A stretch of 64,000 nt of DNA from Oxyruncus cristatus (lineage: Eukaryota; Chordata; Aves; Passeriformes; Cotingidae): the NCBI GenBank assembly GCA_013399855.1, contig VXAY01007012.1, positions 363,737-427,736 on the forward strand. Direction: 5' to 3'. The position numbers and the translations under genes were made by a program. Below the pieces are notes generated by a model. It did not search any database, was not told the origin of the DNA, and saw only the letters and a list, made by a program, of their open reading frames with translations. Shown piece after piece: positions 21,807 through 33,453 of the stretch (positions within the stretch are counted from its first letter, which is position 1; every line of letters begins with the position of its first letter).

Positions 21807-24157
21807 GCGCATTTACCTTCAGAATGTCTTTTTCTGATGACACAGCATCAATATCTCTGGAAACCAGGGGATCCCACCATGTTTTCATGGAGTGTCTTCA
21901 TTGTATTTTGGTGTCTTGAGTACAAAGGACTGGACTGGGGAAAGGGGGAAGAACAGGCCCACCGAGGATTCCCAGAAATGGGCTGTATTACTTGTGATAG
22001 GATCATGCTGCTTCCTTGAACTTAAAACCTTTAAGAAAAAAACTCAATTCATCCTGGAGGAACTAATAATAAGGGGTAAATCTGTTATTTCTGGTACTGT
22101 TTCTGTGGAACATGTGTCCCAGCTACATTTCTGTGTCACTCCTGGAGTGTGAAATTGAGAGCATGAAGCTATTAGTTTGGTGGCCTGTGTATCAGGAAAG
22201 GGATGAAAGCTGTCTGATAACAGCCCAGAAAATTGGCCTCTTTTGCTATGTGTTTGTTTGTAGAGAGGAATTTAGAAAGGAAAAAAAGATCCCAGACTAC
22301 CAGTGAAATAAAAGCTTGAAATCAGGATGCACTTACTGACAATGAGGGTGAAACACTTTCATTTAATTCTCCTACATTGGTAGGGGTTTGGAAACATGAG
22401 TGAGACTTTAATACCTTTGGAAACAAAGGAGTGGGAAAAATAAGGAGGGAGTAGGAGGGATGTGATAGCTGGGGAAAGGAGAAGTCCTGTGAGAGTTAAG
22501 CTCAAGCTGACCAACATAATGGCCAACAAAATGGTGGTGTCCACTGGTATGGTCCTACAAGGTTCACTGGAGGATGCACAGTTATTCTCCACTGAGATAC
22601 AGAAGGCGGTGGTCCCAGCTCTGCCCTCTGCCACACCACCCAGTGATTTAATACAAGACCCAGGAAATGATCTAAAGGCCAAAAATACTTTTCAAAAGAG
22701 AGTAGTTTAGATGCTGAGTTGTATTTCTGGTGAAAATGAAAGCACTGAAGTGTGAGGAACTCAGCTCTGGCTGGATTGTCACATGCCCCCGTCGGGGACG
22801 TGGAGGGGTCTGGAGATCAGATATAAACCCTGGCTGGACCAGTTCTCTCAGGGATTAAGAGGGATGTCTATACCCTACACAACTGGAGTTATACCTGGAG
22901 TTCTCCTCTGCAAACCCCTCCCTAAATACCACTTTGCATGCAAAGGGCTCAGTTTCCCCAGGACACACCATGAGAACTGCGTCCTGGAGCCAGCTCTCTG
23001 TGTCTTCACACAAGGAGGGGCATAATCGGACTGTGAGTAATTTAAAATACAGAAACAACCCAGGAGCTTGGCTGGTGTTGGCTTCTGGGCCTCCTTCAGA
23101 GCAAGGGACCTTAATGCCTGTCTAAATCCTCTGTTGCTCTAGTCTTTAATCTCCATGGGTCTCATTTCCCCACCCATCAGACGAGGATGCCTTTGCTCTT
23201 CAGTTTATCTATTTAAAATTTAGCCCTAATGTAGCTCTAGTGCCTGCTTTGGAACTAGTTTTATTTTATGGCAGAGTTAGATGAAGGTACTTAAACTCTA
23301 CCTGTATTTATCTAGCTGGTTATGTATACCAAATACATATCCCTCAAGGAAAGCTTGACAGCTTCTGCTCTCCTGACTATCTTCTAGTCAAATTAAGCAA
23401 CATAAAAGCTTTCAATTTTTCTCTCTTTCCCTTTTTTTTTTTTTTATCCTTTCATTCTGAGTAACAAACAAAGAGAGGAGGAAATGATGACATTCACAGC
23501 TTCAGAAAAGGAATCCCAGGACAAATGAGCATTTCCTGTCTCAGAAATTCACCGTCTTCACAAGTTCTGTTTAAGCTCCCATATAACAGCTTTGAGTTGC
23601 CTACGTGAAACAGAAGAGTTGGAAGAAACAAGTATTCTCTTGGTCTTTAGTGGTGTGGTATTAGGGTTCGTATGAACCATGTGAAAAAGAGATATTTGCT
23701 CATTCATATGACACCTACAGAAACTGCAATTTCCTTGTTACCAAATGACAGGAGAAAAAAAATTTCTGAAATGCGGAGTGAGTAGCAGAGAAGTGCCCTT
23801 ATGCAAGGCTTTTTAGTTGGTTTTGAGTCATAAATACCTACTGGTAAAAGTTAAAATAAGACCGGCCCTTAATTCAGCTACAAGAAATTAAACTAGATAC
23901 CGTTTGACTTTTGGTTTTCTATGAAAATGACTAAGAAGAAATATTTAGATCCTAAAGACAGAGTTGGATAGAGAGTAATGTTAACACAGTCACCTTGAAT
24001 TATTCCCTAATGGGTCTTGGCTGTGTAGTAAGTATTCATCTGAACTCAATTGCTTAAAATAGTCTGCCAAAACCAGAGACAATGACAACTGGAAGGTAAC
24101 ACTGATATGTAACTACCACTAGTGTCAGGGGAAGCTGTGCAAACGAGGGGAAAATGA
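21807..24157. other. Unassigned non-coding sequence
   Basis: No gene is recognised. A stretch near 23145-23195 (CATTTCCCCACCCATCAGAC) weakly resembles the 3' half of a MIR SINE. A T-run lies near 23433-23447. Open frames reach 107 codons without motifs. Confidence 0.45.
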
Positions 24158-24162
24158 AGCTC
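24158..24162 (+). other. 5' target-site duplication of the solo LTR (AGCTC)
   Basis: AGCTC immediately precedes the TG terminus of the LTR and is repeated exactly at 24716-24720, directly after the CA terminus. Five bases is the usual duplication for ERVL-type and several other avian LTR elements. Confidence 0.88.
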
Positions 24163-24715
24163 TGGACTAGTTTCAGCTGAAATAGAGTTAATTTTCTTCC
24201 CAGTAGCTGGTAGAGCACTATGTTTTGGAATTAGTATGAGAATAATGTTGATAACACCCTGATGTTTTAGTTGTTAAGTAGTACTTACCCTAAATCAAGA
24301 ACTTTCAGTTTCCTACACTCTGCCAGCAAGGAGGTGCACAAGGGCCAGGACAGGTGATCTGAACTGGCCAAAGGGATATTCCATACCACAGAGTGTCATG
24401 TAAACTGGGGAGAGGTACCCAGGAGGGGCCAATGGCTGCCCAGAATGGGCTGGACACCCATCAGCAGGTGGTGAGCAATGGTATTGTACATCACTTGTCT
24501 TTCTTGGATTTTATTCCTCTTTTTGTTATCTCCCTTTTTATTACGATTCTTCCAATTATCGTTGTTGTTATATTTAATTTTATTTCAGTAATTAAATTGC
24601 TCTTATCTCAACCCATGGGTTGTAGCTTTTTCTGACTTTTCTCCCCAGCCCTCCAAGGGCCAGTGACCGAGCAGCCCTGTGGCGCTTCGTTGCTGTCTGG
24701 TTTTGAACCACAACA
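24163..24715 (+). mobile_element. Complete solo LTR, avian ERVL-like endogenous retrovirus
   Basis: A 553-base element with TG...CA ends and a perfect 5-bp target duplication. Recognised blocks are TTTCAGCTGAAATAGAGTTA, TTTTCTTCCCAGTAGCTGGT, CACTATGTTTTGGAATTAGT, CTGATGTTTTAGTTGTTAAG, CCAAAGGGATATTCCATACC, an ATTAAA polyadenylation-type signal at 24591-24596, CTTATCTCAACCCATGGGTT, and GGTTTTGAACCACAACA at the 3' end. This is the common avian LTR type whose internal region belongs to class III (ERVL-like) elements. No internal retroviral sequence or second LTR flanks it, so it is a solo LTR, presumably left by LTR-LTR recombination. The TATA-like region is degraded, so promoter activity is doubtful. 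Confidence 0.93.
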
Positions 24716-24720
24716 AGCTC
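24716..24720 (+). other. 3' target-site duplication of the solo LTR (AGCTC)
   Basis: Identical to 24158-24162. Together they fix both boundaries of the insertion. Confidence 0.88.
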
Positions 24721-27700
24721 GTATTATCTTGGCTCTCATCTCCTGTCTGATAAAAAGAAACACAACTCTCAACTAGGCAAGCTACCAGCCAAAGATCTTT
24801 TCCTAGTCTAATATTCAAAGCACCCTGATTAAGCAGTGAGGTGGCAGAAACAATACGAGCAGCAGAGCTGGTGAAGTATGATCCCTTTATACTTGGCAAA
24901 GCCTTAATGAAAAGCTGGAATGACACCTCTGATCATAACATCTCTATCACTTCTTCAGCAGAAATTTGCCTCCTTCCCTGCAGACATACACATTTCCCAC
25001 TGTATTTTCCTCCTAGCGTTTTATAAGCGAGATGAGAACATGGACATTACATGGAAGATTTACAGTCTTTGGTTGATATAGAATTTGGTGATCTAGTCAA
25101 AATCGTCTGTGTGGGATCTGTATGTACTCAAAGATAGAAAAGGTCATTCATGCTATTAGTAGGTGTTTTCCACAGGAGAGAGAATTTCCCTACTGAAGTG
25201 TCTGAATACAGAAGCTTAATTTCCCTGCTGCTGAAGAGCTTGACTCTGGCAGACAAATACCCCTGGACAGGTTTGTGTAGTCAGAGACAAGGCAGACACT
25301 GTATGGTTCAAAACCAGGGCCCAGATCCTTTGATTTAAACCTGTATTTCATGGGTCCTCTAACTTGAAGCAGTTAATATAGTGGATTATGAGTAGGAAAA
25401 TCACAATGATGACACTGCACAGTTTTTGTCACCAGCACAAAGGTGGTGATTCAACGGGAACCATTACTGCAGAGCAAACCATGCATGAAACACACCATCC
25501 TACAGTGATATTCAGTACCAATGTCTCAAACATATGTACCAATATTTTTCACATGTGTGACTAGGATTTCATGGAGTTTGTAACAAAACACTTCATGTTT
25601 CATGCTAAGACATCCTTAATTTCTTTTCAACCCTTACCTTTAGTTCTGCAGTAAGTTTTCTAGAATCGTTACCCATTTAGACTTTCAGGACTGGGGTTCC
25701 CCTGAGGTTGGATTTATCTCCTTATCTTGAAGCATCTATAACACAGATGCCTACATCTAAGATAGTCATCCTCAGTTCCCTTTACAGTCAATAGAGAGGA
25801 AGAGGCGTCTGGAGAAGGTGATTCATCTCACCCTAATATAGATATCAAACAAGTAGCAGATTAATTGCTCTCTGGAGATACCTGTTTATCTCTATAGACA
25901 ATAAAAGCAGCCTAGAGTGACTAACTCAGGCTTACCTGTCTATTGGTTGGTTACCTACAGCTGGCTGAGATAAATCCCAGCCAGAGCTTCCTTTGATCAA
26001 GCAATTCAACCACTGTCATGAAATGTTACAGATAAGAAGGGCAAGAGTGGATGAACGGGAAGGACAGAGTAAATGTGTGTTACCCCATCAGAAATAAACC
26101 CACCAGCGGAGGGATTCATAATCTTCCACTACTCCAAAGGTATCTTACTTTCCATTTGTCCAAAGTGGGCCTGAGGGGAAGAGTGTATCTGTCCTCAGGA
26201 AGACTGTATCTGTCTTATCTCTTCATGGTAGCCTCTGTTGGTAGGTCAGAGCTGGGGATTCCCTGAGCTGACGAAACTCATCAAAGCCTCTCTCAGTAAG
26301 TGTGAGACTTACAAATTACACCCACTCAAAGATCTAGCCCTTGACCTTCTGATTCAGGACTCGAGTGGTTTCTGCTTGGAGTTCAAGTTTTCATTGATGA
26401 TCCAGCCTTGCTGCGGAATGAGGAAAAAAAAAAAAAGATCTGAGAAATATGGAGGTGGAATGAGGGTTTCCCCTTTTTTAGCTTGTTTTTACACTGGTAT
26501 TTTCCCTGCCACAAATCGAAAATGATGCTGCACTGAAAGGGGATAAAGCTAATTATCATCTTTGTATGCAGTTCCTAAGGGAAAAACTTACAAGCCACTC
26601 CGTCCAGTCTTGGACCAAACCAAATCCAAGATCAGTTAGCATCCTTATTCCAAGTGCTTTTCAGCTCTCTAGGAAAATCTGCTGTTTACCTGTCTTTTCC
26701 TGACTTTAATAACCTTTTTTAATTTCTTCTTATTCTACCTGCAAAAAAATCAAACCAAAGGACCCTCAGCCTGTCTTGACTGCTAGAAGGGAGAAGGAAT
26801 AAGTCTGGCTTCGAAAAGTTTTGACAGTTGGCATGGTAATGAGCCCATTCCAACTGAAATGACCTCATTGCTGCTCATTTTTCCTGGCTACCAATCGATT
26901 TACGAACCTCTTTTAACATCTAGAGAAGTGTTAATGAATCAAGTGTTTAAAAACAACATGCACCAGGAGGTTGTAAATTACAGCCCCGGCATCCTTTGAA
27001 TGAATTCACATCCCGCATTTCCAACACCCACCTGGTACCCGTCTGCTGCAACATGGGTGTTCATTCAGGGTCTGAATTTATTATCCACAAAGGTGTGTTT
27101 GGGGTTCCACCACATCTTGATTCATCAGCACCCAGCTCAGCTGCCAGTTCTGACACGGCAGAAGAAGGGGGAGAGAAAATAGTGATCATGAGGGGGTGTC
27201 ACTGCTTTAAGGAGACAAAATAGATGGAGAACCCAGGCCAGCTCTGGCCATCCTGGAGAAATGTCAAAGGAATGGCCAGTGCTGAATCAGTGCACCTCAC
27301 ACTTTTCAGGCTCTGTCTGGAGCAACCAGGTGGATCAAGTACCACTAAAGCACTAACACTGAGAATATGTTTGGTAAGGACTGTTTGCAAGAGCCAAATT
27401 TCCAGAGATTTTAACTCGCCAGACTGTCAGCCTAAGAAGGAGAGGTTGGCTCACAGACTGACACATCAATAACCTGATATTGTAGAAGAAGAGAATACAT
27501 ATTTTTCTGGATATAGACATGCATGTTGTGTGTAACTTAAAGAAGCAGCTGTACAACCATACTCAGGGTGCAAGATATGGGCTTATGCTTTCAGGCTGAA
27601 CATCATTCTTTCAAAATAATGGTGACAAACTGGAATGAGTCAAGAGTAGAACAAAGAGAAAGGTTAAAAACTAAGATAAACATAAACCTCCATAAACAGA

Positions 27701-28167
27701 GGTCTGGCAGGGATGAGTTTTTAAGGCCAGTGGTCATCTCACTTATTGCCCCCGTAGCTGTAACATGGAGCAGCATGTGTAGGTTTGAGCTGAGTTTAAA
27801 TAAAGTAGCCCAGATAGTCTGGGCATACATAGCACTGTGGAACATATTATCATCCTGCTTCTCCGAGGGCTGTTCAGGAAGCAACCTCTGTCAACAAGAA
27901 CAGTGTCATACTCGAAAGCTAACCTAGGTGTGCCTGTCCTTCTCTCCCATCAAACGAGACAAATCTTATGGGTTCAACACAGCCCGAAGTAAGGATAAAT
28001 CAGGACTGGAAAACTGTTCTACAGGACTCCTGGGAATGATCAAGTCAATCCTTCTCCTAATGATGTCAATGCCAAAGCTCGCAATGACTGAGGTGGCAAT
28101 GAACTAGGCTTTAAATCTCTTTAATTAGAATATAAGAGTAATTTTTATTAACACTTTGCTGAGTGGT
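24721..28167. other. Unassigned non-coding sequence, no recognised repeats
   Basis: About 3.4 kb without a recognisable transposon. An A-run lies at 26424-26436. GGGCCCAGATCC near 25318 resembles the terminus of the palindromic old repeat family noted elsewhere, but the rest is not visible. The longest frames (95-119 codons) have no motif. Confidence 0.45.
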
Positions 28168-28204
28168 GTATATACATATATATACATATAAAAATATATA
28201 TAAA
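28168..28204. repeat. (TA/TACATA)n AT-rich microsatellite
   Basis: Interspersed TATATACATA words. It is followed at 28278-28329 by a separate A-rich tract with several A runs. Confidence 0.85.
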
Positions 28205-28277
28205 TCTACTTCTTAATGAAGTGGTTGGATTCTCATTCGAAGCTAACATGCTGGTAGTCAGGAAAGCAGGCTGCACT

Positions 28278-28329
28278 AAAAATGTAAAAAAAAGGTAAAA
28301 AAAAAAAAAATAAAAATCCGAAAAAAAAG
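28278..28329. repeat. A-rich tract
   Basis: Several A runs of 5 to 14 bases broken by GGT, T and TCCG. Confidence 0.85.
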
Positions 28330-28607
28330 AGGAACAGCTGAATATTGTGATTCAGTGATGACACTTAAATGTCTTATCTCTCAGTCCAACAAACTAGTGC
28401 CTTTGCTCCCACCAGCAGTTTGTTCCATCGTAAAATCCAAGGGCAGTCAGTGATGTGCTCCACCACACCATCACACGCACACTTGGGTCTTCCCTTGGCC
28501 ACAGAATAAAGCTCATGTTAGTGAAATATCCAGAAGATCATGTGAATGAGGAGCATGTTGCCACTGGAGTGACACCACCATCTCAAAACATGAGAGCCAT
28601 CAGTTGT

Positions 28608-28752
28608 CTGGAGAATTTGTAGTGGCCCGTCCCTGGAAGTGTTCAAGGCCAGGCTGAATGGGACTCTGAGTAACCTGGTCTGGCAGGGAGGTTGGAATTA
28701 AATGATCTGTAAGGTCTGCCTCAACACAAACCACTCTATAATTCTGCGGTTC
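28608..28752 (+). mobile_element. CR1 LINE 3' fragment with small 3' UTR deletion
   Basis: Sense blocks GGCCCGTCCCTGGAAGTGTT, CAAGGCCAGGCTGAATGGGA, then AACCTGGTCTGGCAGGGAGG, AATTAAATGATCTGTAAGGT and a decayed tail (CTATAATTCTGCGG). The usual 'AGTGGAAGGTGTCCCTGCCCAT' segment is missing between GGTCT and GGCAGGG. An old, inactive copy. Confidence 0.9.
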
Positions 28753-29591
28753 ATACCTGAAAAGATCCTCGTTTCAGACTGTGAGCAAAATTCTTCTCTT
28801 GCCTCACAAGAAAAAAAAGTCAATCTTAAATCCCCTGAAAAGACAGCAATCATGTGAAAACCAAGAGAGACTAAATTTCATGAGAAGTGTCATAACAGAT
28901 TCTGTTTCTGCTCAGAGGAACCTTCTGCTTTCACGCAGATAGATGCAAATGCTGAAAAATTCTCTCAGTTTTTGTGACTTTAGTCCAGGTTTACAATGGT
29001 GCAATCAAGGACTCAGTTTAACTCATTGTGTTATTATTTTTCAATCCAAACCACCTCTTAACGAAATAAATGCATTGAAAGGCCCACTGTGGGACCAACA
29101 GCGCCGGTCAACCAAAGGGGTTTTCTGAAGAGAAAAAAAGAGACTTACATTTTTTACTAAAGTAGACAAAATTTAGGCCGTTGGTTAAAATGCCAAAATA
29201 TCTTCGATAACACATTTACACACCTATAAAAACAAAAGTTCACTCAAAAATTCCAATAAATGGTCCTTAGGTTGTATAAGAGCCATACAGCTGCAAAAAC
29301 ATCAAATATGTCTCTGATAGATTTTAAAGCAACAGTCAAAGAAAATTCTTGTATACAACTTCAAACTCAGTTTTAACTTATTCTTTAAAATTTGAACTCC
29401 TCATTAATTAAAAAGTAAATGTTTGAACTTGGAAGGTGAGACATCACTCTGTCTCCAGCCTAAAGTTTCCACATAGATCCCGAGGTGTGCCCAACCAAAT
29501 TTCTTCTTTAGCTAGACAAATATGGGACAGACAGAAAGGAGAAATAAAAGAGGAAAAAAAAACTGTGGGTGAAAACGGCCCAAAATCACAT
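28753..29591. other. Unassigned non-coding sequence
   Basis: AT-rich, with no recognisable gene or repeat up to the palindrome at 29.6 kb. Confidence 0.5.
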
Positions 29592-29651
29592 CCTCAGCTG
29601 ATGTAAATCTGCCTAGTGCTAATGAAGTGTGCAGGGTTACATCAGCTGAGG
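29592..29651. repeat. 60-base hairpin with perfect 15-bp stem; likely palindromic DNA-element remnant
   Basis: CCTCAGCTGATGTAA at 29592-29606 is the exact reverse complement of TTACATCAGCTGAGG at 29637-29651, with about 30 bases between them. The wording resembles a palindromic interspersed repeat that I recall from turtle, crocodile and bird DNA ('cagctgatgtaaatc...'). The element is therefore probably a very old non-autonomous DNA transposon remnant. A structured RNA or hairpin precursor is an alternative that the sequence alone cannot decide. Confidence 0.75.
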
Positions 29652-30769
29652 GACTAATCCAGGTCTCATACTGAACGCGAATTGAAAGCTGAGAAATGCC
29701 AAACGCCATCACGACATGAACACATTGAGCAAATAAAAAGGTAAACTGAAATAATGAGGGAAATCGAGGCTCCACATTAAACAAGGCCCCATCACACACT
29801 CAGTGAAATCCAAGCCAAATAATAGATTCCAACACAGCTTGTTAGGAGCACAACAATTTTCCAAACGTTTACATTCATATTTTACTGGACAATGTATGGC
29901 CTGAGTTTCTATTTAGCCATTATTACATTTTGCAGACGTCATTTTGACACATTTTTGAACGGTCTGGAAGCCCTTGTTTATTCAGCTTTCCCCTTGGGCA
30001 CTTCAAGAAGTTATTCTCCTGTAATTCCAGTTCTACTTTGCCTGGGTACACCTTTAACAGTCATAGTTTTGTTATTAACTCAATGGCTGACTGACAGAAG
30101 CGACTGGATTTTTGCCATCAAAGCCTCCCCATCAACACAGTGGTGACATAAAAGTCCATACAAGGGAAATGTACAGAGAAAAAAAAAGACTTTTCAAGCA
30201 GGGATGGGAAAAATTTGTCCAGATCTTCAAAGTTAACTTCTTGCCAAAACAATAAAAAAAAGTTGTAGGTAGGCTACCAAAACCTCCCTCAGCCATCGTG
30301 TTCCTGCATAGGCTGTTTATTTTGTCTCCTTGGTGCTTCTTTGTGCCTTAATAATTGTGATAGACAGGCCATCAAAGAGCATTTGACTTCCATGGACCTC
30401 AGTCCGATTAGAATTCCTGGTGTTTAAAGCATTGATAGTCATCCAGAGGACCAACTGTCATCAGAAATAACTCAAATAGACTTTACCATACAAAGCACGA
30501 AGCCTGGAATAGTTGAAGACAAAATAATAAGGCATCGTTTAGGGTTATAAGAGTTGAACTAATTTCAACATGTGTACACAAGGGAAAAGTCTTGTTGAAG
30601 ACAAAGCCAAGAACATAACATAACAAAAATGGCCATATCACGTGAAACCAAAGATCTAGCTGGTGTTAACCCTGCCTTCAGCAAAGTGCCAACCACAAAA
30701 TATGATCACAAAACCAGGAAAAGTAGAGACTTATATTCTTGGAAGAATGTTTTCTATGCTTCTAGCAAA
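29652..30769. other. Unassigned non-coding sequence
   Basis: AT-rich. A minus-strand 95-codon frame (29512-29799) crosses the palindrome and has no motif. No gene is recognised. Confidence 0.5.
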
Positions 30770-31218
30770 CTGGTTCAAGGACCTCCCTAGCTAGAGCTGA
30801 GGTCTTTGCATTAAATAATCTCAGAAGGAATTCTCTCTGATCAGTTTGTGCATCTACCATCTGCAAGGTCCTGTGGAGGAGGCTCCCACAGTTTAGCCAT
30901 GTGTTGTAAGAGTAACCTTTCCTTTCTGTTTTCTGGTTGGGACTAATTTGTTTTACTTTCCACACTCTACTTCTTTCCTTGGAAAAAAAGAGATAAAAAA
31001 CATTCCCCGTTTTCCTTTTCCAAGAAGGGAGAAGTAACCTTTGTTAGGTCATCTCTTTTGAAGGGTGAACAGCTTTGTTTCTGTTGTATAGAAACTGGTT
31101 CCCTGATCTTCTGTTTTCTCTTTCTAATTCTACTATATCTTCTTCGAAAGGAGGAAAACCAGCACTGCACACAATAGTCAAAGTGTGGGAGCCAGATTGG
31201 CTCAAGCCCAAGTTATAT
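30770..31218 (-). mobile_element. Old amniote-type CR1, minus strand (3' part)
   Basis: Read on the plus strand, CTAATTCTACTATATCTTCT, GCACTGCACACAATAGTCAA, AGTGTGGGAGCCAG and TTATATGGGG match, in order, the antisense of the late RT region of an old CR1 lineage known from turtles and crocodilians. That lineage encodes the 'QFWAP'-like block, where GCACACAGTATTCAAG is typical. The portion nearer the 3' end (30770-31100) is weaker. The element is cut by a younger plus-strand CR1 at 31219-31335 and resumes afterwards. Heavy divergence indicates great age. Confidence 0.62.
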
Positions 31219-31335
31219 GGGGGCCTGAGCAACATGATCTAGTGAGTGGCATCCCCACCTGTGACAGGGAGGTTAGAACTACATGATCTTTGGGGTCCCT
31301 TCCACCCAAACCATTCTATGATTCTATTCTATGAC
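31219..31335 (+). mobile_element. Younger CR1 LINE fragment nested in the old CR1
   Basis: A sense 3' UTR and tail: GGGGCCTGAGCAACATGATC, CAGGGAGGTTAGAACTACAT, GATCTTTGGGGTCCCTTCCA, CCATTCTATGATTCTATTCT. Its boundaries coincide with a break in the older, opposite-strand CR1. Confidence 0.9.
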
Positions 31336-31500
31336 TACGGATTTTTTCAGAGACATATTGATGTTTTCTAGTTTGTTCTCTATTCCTTCCTGAGTAGGTA
31401 CCAAAACCTAAATTACTTTTTGACATCTAGGAAACTTTGATCTGATGTTTCCATCGGAATACAGCTCCAAGTTCTATGTCCTTGAGTAACAAAAAATTGG
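31336..31500 (-). mobile_element. Old amniote-type CR1, minus strand (continuation)
   Basis: After the nested copy, TTGATGTTTTCTAGTTTGTT, CTCTATTCCTTCCTGAGTAG, ACTTTTTGACATCTAGG and CTCCAAGTTCTATGTCCTTG follow the antisense order expected for the next RT segment of the same old element ('GATATTTTCTGT...TTTTTTGACTG...ACTCCAAGATCTCTTTC'). The continuation supports a single interrupted insertion. Confidence 0.62.
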
Positions 31501-33173
31501 TCTCAAGGTGGACACCAAATATAGATTCCCATCAGATCCTCAGACCGAGATCTTAATGAAGCTCTGAATTTCTCAGAGGAACCATTTCTGCCTCCAGAGA
31601 CAAAATCCCAAAATCCTGGATACAAAGCTCAACAAATCAGTGACCAAATGCAAGATCTGCAGAATTCCAGATCTTTATTTAGAGACTCTTGTTGATATTT
31701 AAAGAACATTACTGCTGTCCTGTTATAAGCTAAGACATGGTATTATTATTCACCTAATAAACTGCCAAAGTATGTATTTCCCCTCAAAAACATAAGCAGA
31801 AATTGCCTAAAGTTTCAGAGTGTACAATTTACATTTTACCTATATTTGTAATCCCCTCTGAGTAAAGTCATAGAGAGAACCTTCTGACTGACCGTGTCCC
31901 ACAAGAAGACTCCAGTTTCCAGAAAGAATCATTAGAAGTTGTTCCCACTTACGCGACAAACTCTGGGCTCAGTTATCATTCACACTAGATCCTCTTTGGT
32001 ATATATCTGCAAGATGGATTTGGATTGGGTGTAAACCTAAGGGCATATTTTCCTTTCAGACTGAAAGCTGTGCAAGGCAGAACTTAGGAGCATCTAAACC
32101 AGGACATTTTAATGTTTTCTGTATTTTTCTGAACTACAGAGCAATACATATAAAACACTTTGATTTGATGTGCCATCAAACCTATTCAGAAGTAGGTGTA
32201 AAATTTCCCTTACAATGCAGACATTTGGAAGAAATTTGCTCCTTACATTATGATACATTTTACTCTAAAATTGGTCAAGTTTTGCTAACTGAAGTGGAAT
32301 AAGCTTGTAAGTGGAACTAGCCTGCATAGTGCATATTCATTTTGATATCAAGGCAGAAAAATAAAGATGGATCCTGCAACATGAATTAAAAAGGCTAAGA
32401 TCAGAAATAGACTTCACATGGCCAAAAGAAATAGTTTACAGCAGAGGTATCTACAGCTCAGCTAGAGAGTGGCTAGACTCTCTAGTAAATCAGTGAAGAG
32501 AATTAGCCACTACCAGGATGATCATTCTACATGGGCAACCTAAAAATAGTGATATGAATCACCTTCTATATATTAATATTTTTTCTCCAGTCTATTTAAA
32601 GAATCTGAGAGTGCTGAGCTCAGATGAGGACCTCTACACAGGAAATACTTCAAGTTATCTGGGGTGATTCCAGTTCCTCTTTCTGTGCTAACTTAAAATA
32701 TTTTAGATCAGAAGTATCCTGATTAAAGGAGTTACACATATAAAACATTCATGACAGGTAGTGTGATGGTATCTAAGTCATTGGAATTGTTGTCATTGTC
32801 TTCAAAGGAACACGAGTTTTACCTGGGATGGAGCCTTCTCCGTGTAGCAGACTAAAAGTTCAATATTAAGCAAAACTCGTTGTCAAGATCTGTATGAAGT
32901 CTATGGAGAGGCACAACCCTGATTTTAGTCATTCTGTACTGAAAAGCTGTCAAAGGAAAGTGGGATGAATACACAACTGCTAGTGCCCATCTCTCCCACA
33001 AGCCATAGCAGGAATCCAGAGAACCAGTTTTATCAGAGTCCTAATTTTTTAAAAAGCTAAAAGAAATTGTGATTAATCCATATCTCGTCTCTGTTTCTTC
33101 ACTGCATTTCTTCTTTATTCTAGTCTTAGAGATAATACAGTAATAATAGTTGTAATATTCAAAAAAATGGAAT
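31501..33173. other. Unassigned non-coding sequence
   Basis: AT-rich. No gene or repeat family is recognised. Confidence 0.5.
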
Positions 33174-33453
33174 GACAGAATCATAGAAGGGCCTTGGAAG
33201 AGGCCTTAAAGGTCATCTAGAACCAATCCCCTACCATGGGCAGGGACACTTTCCACTAGACCAGGTTGCTCCAAGCTGCATCCAACCTGGTCTGGAGCAC
33301 TTCTAAGGATGGGGCACCCAGAAGTTCTCTGGGCAACTTGTTCCAGTGCCTCACCACCCTCACAGTAAAGAATTTTTTTCTAATATCGAACCTAAACCTA
33401 CTCTCTTTCAGTTTCAGAATCCATTACCCCTTGTCCTGTCACAACATGCTCTA
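33174..33453 (-). mobile_element. CR1 LINE 3' fragment (~280 bp), minus strand
   Basis: Plus-strand reading: tail ACAGAATCATAGAAGGGCCT, then AAAGGTCATCTAGAACCAAT, CATGGGCAGGGACACTTTCC, ACTAGACCAGGTTGCTCCAA, TTCTCTGGGCAACTTGTTCC, AGTGCCTCACCACCCTCACA and TCCATTACCCCTTGTCCTGT. This runs from the 3' end into the RT C-terminal region. A plus-strand 75-codon frame here is antisense to the element. Confidence 0.95.

Noticed and set aside
25300..25340. GGTTCAAAACC as a tRNA T-loop
   Set aside because: No acceptor stem, anticodon arm or A-box is present around it.
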